A DNA stretch of 7,290 nucleotides from Alphaproteobacteria bacterium. Its GTDB lineage: Bacteria; Pseudomonadota; Alphaproteobacteria; Rhizobiales; Xanthobacteraceae. The stretch covers positions 1-7,290 of the forward strand of contig VAZQ01000010.1 in NCBI GenBank assembly GCA_005883115.1. Direction: 5' to 3'. A program made the position numbers and the translations under genes. Shown piece by piece: positions 5,852 through 7,290 of this stretch. Under the pieces are notes generated by a model that was given only the letters and a program-made list of their open reading frames with translations, was not told the origin of the DNA and searched no databases. How positions within the stretch are numbered: position 1 is the first letter of the stretch; each line of letters opens with the position of its first letter.

Positions 5852-6931
5852 TTAGCGCGCGCGCGCCATCGCGTCGGGCGCATTGTCGGCAAAGTGAGGT
5901 ATCACTTCGGCTGCGAACAGCCGCATCGATCTCCGTGCCGCCCGAAAATCGAGGGCGCTAAAATTGATCTGCAAAGAGGCGTGCTCGAAATAGCCGATCG
6001 AGGCGGTGACCCGGGCGATAATGGCCTTGATCTCCTCGGGGGTGCCGACCCAGGCGCCGCCTGACTCGATCTGGCCGTCTAGCGTGAACGAGCGCAGTCG
6101 GCGCATCGATTTGTCATAGTCGCGGTAATCCTTGGAGGTCGTGCCTCTTGTCCAGTCGCCGACGGCTTCGTTGAGCGCGCGGAAATACTCCTCGAATGGC
6201 TGGCGCGCGATTTCCCGCGCAAGCCGTGCATCTTCGTGGCAGAACATGTGGAAGGCCACCATCACTTCGCCGTTGCCGGGATGGCCGGCCTCGCGCCAAG
6301 CCTTACGGTAGAGCTCGATGAGCGGTCCAATCGGCCCGATCGGGATCGCCATCAGCGAATGTCCCTTGCTACCGGCGAACTCGAACGATTCCGGCGTCTG
6401 CGTCGCCGCGATGTAGAATTTAGGACGCGGGCGCTGGGTGGGTCGCGGCAAGGAAGTCACGTCCTCGAAGGAATGGAAGCGGCCGCGGTGCGTGGCATTT
6501 TCCTGGGTCAGCAGCAGTTCGATCTGCTCCAAACCCTCGCGGAAGCGCGCCTGCGATTCGTCGACCGAGATGCCGAAGCGCCGGAATTCGTGTGGCAGAA
6601 ACGCGCGGGCAAGTCCCACATCAAGCCGCCCGCCCGAAATGCCGTCCAACATTGCAATTTCGCCCGCGAGTTTGAACGGATGATTGAAGACCGGCAGCAC
6701 CGCGCCAGTGACGAGGCGCATCGTCTTCGTGCGCTGTGACGCAGCGGCGAGAAACACGATTGGATTTGGGCTATAGCCGCCATAGCGGGTGAAGTAGTGC
6801 TCGACTGTGCGCACGTGCTGGAAGCCCAATTCTTCCGCTTCCTCGGCGATCGCAAGAGACTGCGCGTAATACTCGGCGGCGCTTTTGTCAGTGTGATCGA
6901 CGGCAGGAAAAAACTGCACGCCGAACTGCAT
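5852..6931 (-). CDS. LLM-class flavin-dependent oxidoreductase (luciferase-like monooxygenase)
   Basis: A 359-residue cytosolic protein of the bacterial luciferase superfamily. These TIM-barrel enzymes use reduced FMN supplied by a separate reductase, usually with O2, to oxygenate an organic substrate. The start MQFGVQFF is the first barrel strand. The VEHYFTRYGG segment matches the EHHFTEFG region of LuxA, and His45 falls on the catalytic His44 of Vibrio harveyi luciferase. The block HPFKLAGEIAMLDGISGGRLDVGLARAF (84-111) is the family's best-conserved stretch. The C-terminal third (from about 245) is less typical. The substrate is unknown. AAAGGG lies 8 nt before the ATG. It is divergent from a gentisate-dioxygenase-like gene with a shared control region, so the two may act in one oxidative pathway (inference). 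Family assignment is firm, substrate is not. Confidence 0.94.
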   Translation of the reverse strand: MQFGVQFFPAVDHTDKSAAEYYAQSLAIAEEAEELGFQHVRTVEHYFTRYGGYSPNPIVFLAAASQRTKTMRLVTGAVLPVFNHPFKLAGEIAMLDGISGGRLDVGLARAFLPHEFRRFGISVDESQARFREGLEQIELLLTQENATHRGRFHSFEDVTSLPRPTQRPRPKFYIAATQTPESFEFAGSKGHSLMAIPIGPIGPLIELYRKAWREAGHPGNGEVMVAFHMFCHEDARLAREIARQPFEEYFRALNEAVGDWTRGTTSKDYRDYDKSMRRLRSFTLDGQIESGGAWVGTPEEIKAIIARVTASIGYFEHASLQINFSALDFRAARRSMRLFAAEVIPHFADNAPDAMARAR

Positions 6932-6990
6932 GGATGCCGCCCTTTGTTTCGCGCACGTGATTTTTTTGGCCGCTAATAGGCACGCCGCGC

Positions 6991-7018
6991 ACTATAGGGC
7001 GGCACCGAAACCAGTCAA
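6991..7018 (-). promoter_or_regulatory. Sigma70-like promoter for the luciferase-like gene
   Basis: On the minus strand TTGACT (7018-7013) is followed after 16 bp by TATAGT (6996-6991). Each hexamer matches the sigma70 consensus at 5 of 6 positions. Transcription would begin near 6984, about 50 nt before the ATG at 6931. A dyad GCCGC-N10-GCGGC (6984-7003) surrounds the -10 box. The -35 lies in one arm of an inverted repeat shared with the opposing promoter. Confidence 0.6.
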
Positions 7019-7066
7019 TCGAACCGACTGTCAGTTATCCGTTTGCGCCGCGCGCCGTCGATTGAC
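7014..7066. repeat. Perfect 9-bp inverted repeat carrying both divergent -35 boxes
   Basis: GTCAATCGA (7014-7022) and TCGATTGAC (7058-7066) are exact reverse complements, 35 bp apart, centre to centre 44 bp. Each arm contains most of the -35 hexamer of one divergent promoter. Within the left part there is also CAGTC-N9-GACTG (7012-7030) and ACTG-T-CAGT (7027-7035). The arrangement suits an operator bound by a dimer or pair of dimers that controls both genes, but part of the symmetry follows simply from having two good -35 boxes back to back. Confidence 0.6.
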
Positions 7067-7089
7067 AGCATCCGGACGTGCTCTAAACT
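7062..7089 (+). promoter_or_regulatory. Sigma70-like promoter for the dioxygenase-like gene
   Basis: A perfect TTGACA at 7062-7067 is followed after 16 bp by TAAACT (7084-7089; 4 of 6 matches to TATAAT). Transcription would start near 7096, giving a leader of about 33 nt before the ATG at 7129. Confidence 0.6.
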
Positions 7090-7128
7090 TTGCTCAGTCG
7101 TTGCCGGCATGAGAAAGGATAGCCCACA

Positions 7129-7290
7129 ATGTCCTCTGCCCGGCCCGATATCAGCGAAATCCGCCAGGCATGGAAGGACGCGAATCTCGCGCCGCTGTGG
7201 GAGAACGCGAGGGCGCATCGCCCGGCGCCAGCACCGGAACCCGCTCATCTTTGGTCGTGGCAAAAGATCCGGCCGCTGCTCTCCGCCGCA
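7129..7290 (+). CDS. Gentisate 1,2-dioxygenase-like cupin (N-terminal fragment)
   Basis: Only the first 54 codons lie in the window; the frame stays open to the edge. AAGGA at 7115-7119, 9 nt before the ATG, and a sigma70-like promoter upstream support a real start. The visible residues have the pattern NLAPLWE (19-25), then a proline-rich stretch, then LWSWQKIRPLLSAA (41-54). This resembles the N-terminal segment of gentisate 1,2-dioxygenase and 1-hydroxy-2-naphthoate dioxygenase family bicupins, which cleave aromatic rings using Fe(II) and O2. The metal-binding cupin motifs would lie beyond the window, so function and intactness cannot be checked. It is divergent from the luciferase-like monooxygenase and shares its control region. 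The family call is from remembered sequence patterns and is moderately sure; the substrate is open. Confidence 0.75.
   Translation, partial: MSSARPDISEIRQAWKDANLAPLWENARAHRPAPAPEPAHLWSWQKIRPLLSAA

Overview
This is a GC-rich window with tightly packed genes. The protein sequences look alphaproteobacterial, most like Hyphomicrobiales (Rhizobiales) of the Bradyrhizobium/Xanthobacteraceae type. The main reason is an Atm1-like ABC exporter followed by a short-form psd and then pssA, an arrangement I recall from that group. The genus cannot be fixed from the sequence alone.

Layout. Positions 1-2447 (+ strand) hold the 3' part of an ABC exporter gene, then psd (phosphatidylserine decarboxylase, ATGA overlap with the exporter gene), then pssA (phosphatidylserine synthase). 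PssA makes phosphatidylserine from CDP-diacylglycerol and serine, and Psd decarboxylates it, so the two genes encode the two-step route to phosphatidylethanolamine. A GC-rich hairpin lies between pssA and the convergent genes that follow. Positions 2510-4670 (- strand) hold an mmsA-type CoA-acylating methylmalonate-semialdehyde dehydrogenase gene, followed after 16 bp by a glutathione S-transferase-like gene. Divergent from mmsA across a 226-bp gap is a LysR-type regulator gene (4897-5793, +). A good ATAA-N7-TTAT (T-N11-A) LysR box lies just before its start. Positions 5852-6931 (- strand) hold a bacterial-luciferase-like flavin monooxygenase gene. Divergent from it, at 7129 and running off the window, is the first part of a gene whose 54 visible residues resemble the N-terminus of gentisate 1,2-dioxygenase family cupins.

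The right half therefore looks like accessory catabolism: acyl-semialdehyde oxidation, a flavin monooxygenase, a probable ring-cleavage dioxygenase and a LysR regulator. The left half is housekeeping lipid synthesis. The most striking unexplained structure is the 197-bp region between the monooxygenase and dioxygenase genes. It holds two back-to-back sigma70-like promoters whose -35 boxes sit inside the two arms of a perfect 9-bp inverted repeat, about four helical turns apart.

I saw no tRNA, rRNA, insertion sequence, CRISPR array or phage gene. No gap between genes exceeds 300 bp. I did not find a convincing undescribed multi-gene system. The findings concern regulatory architecture and unusual gene neighbourhoods.
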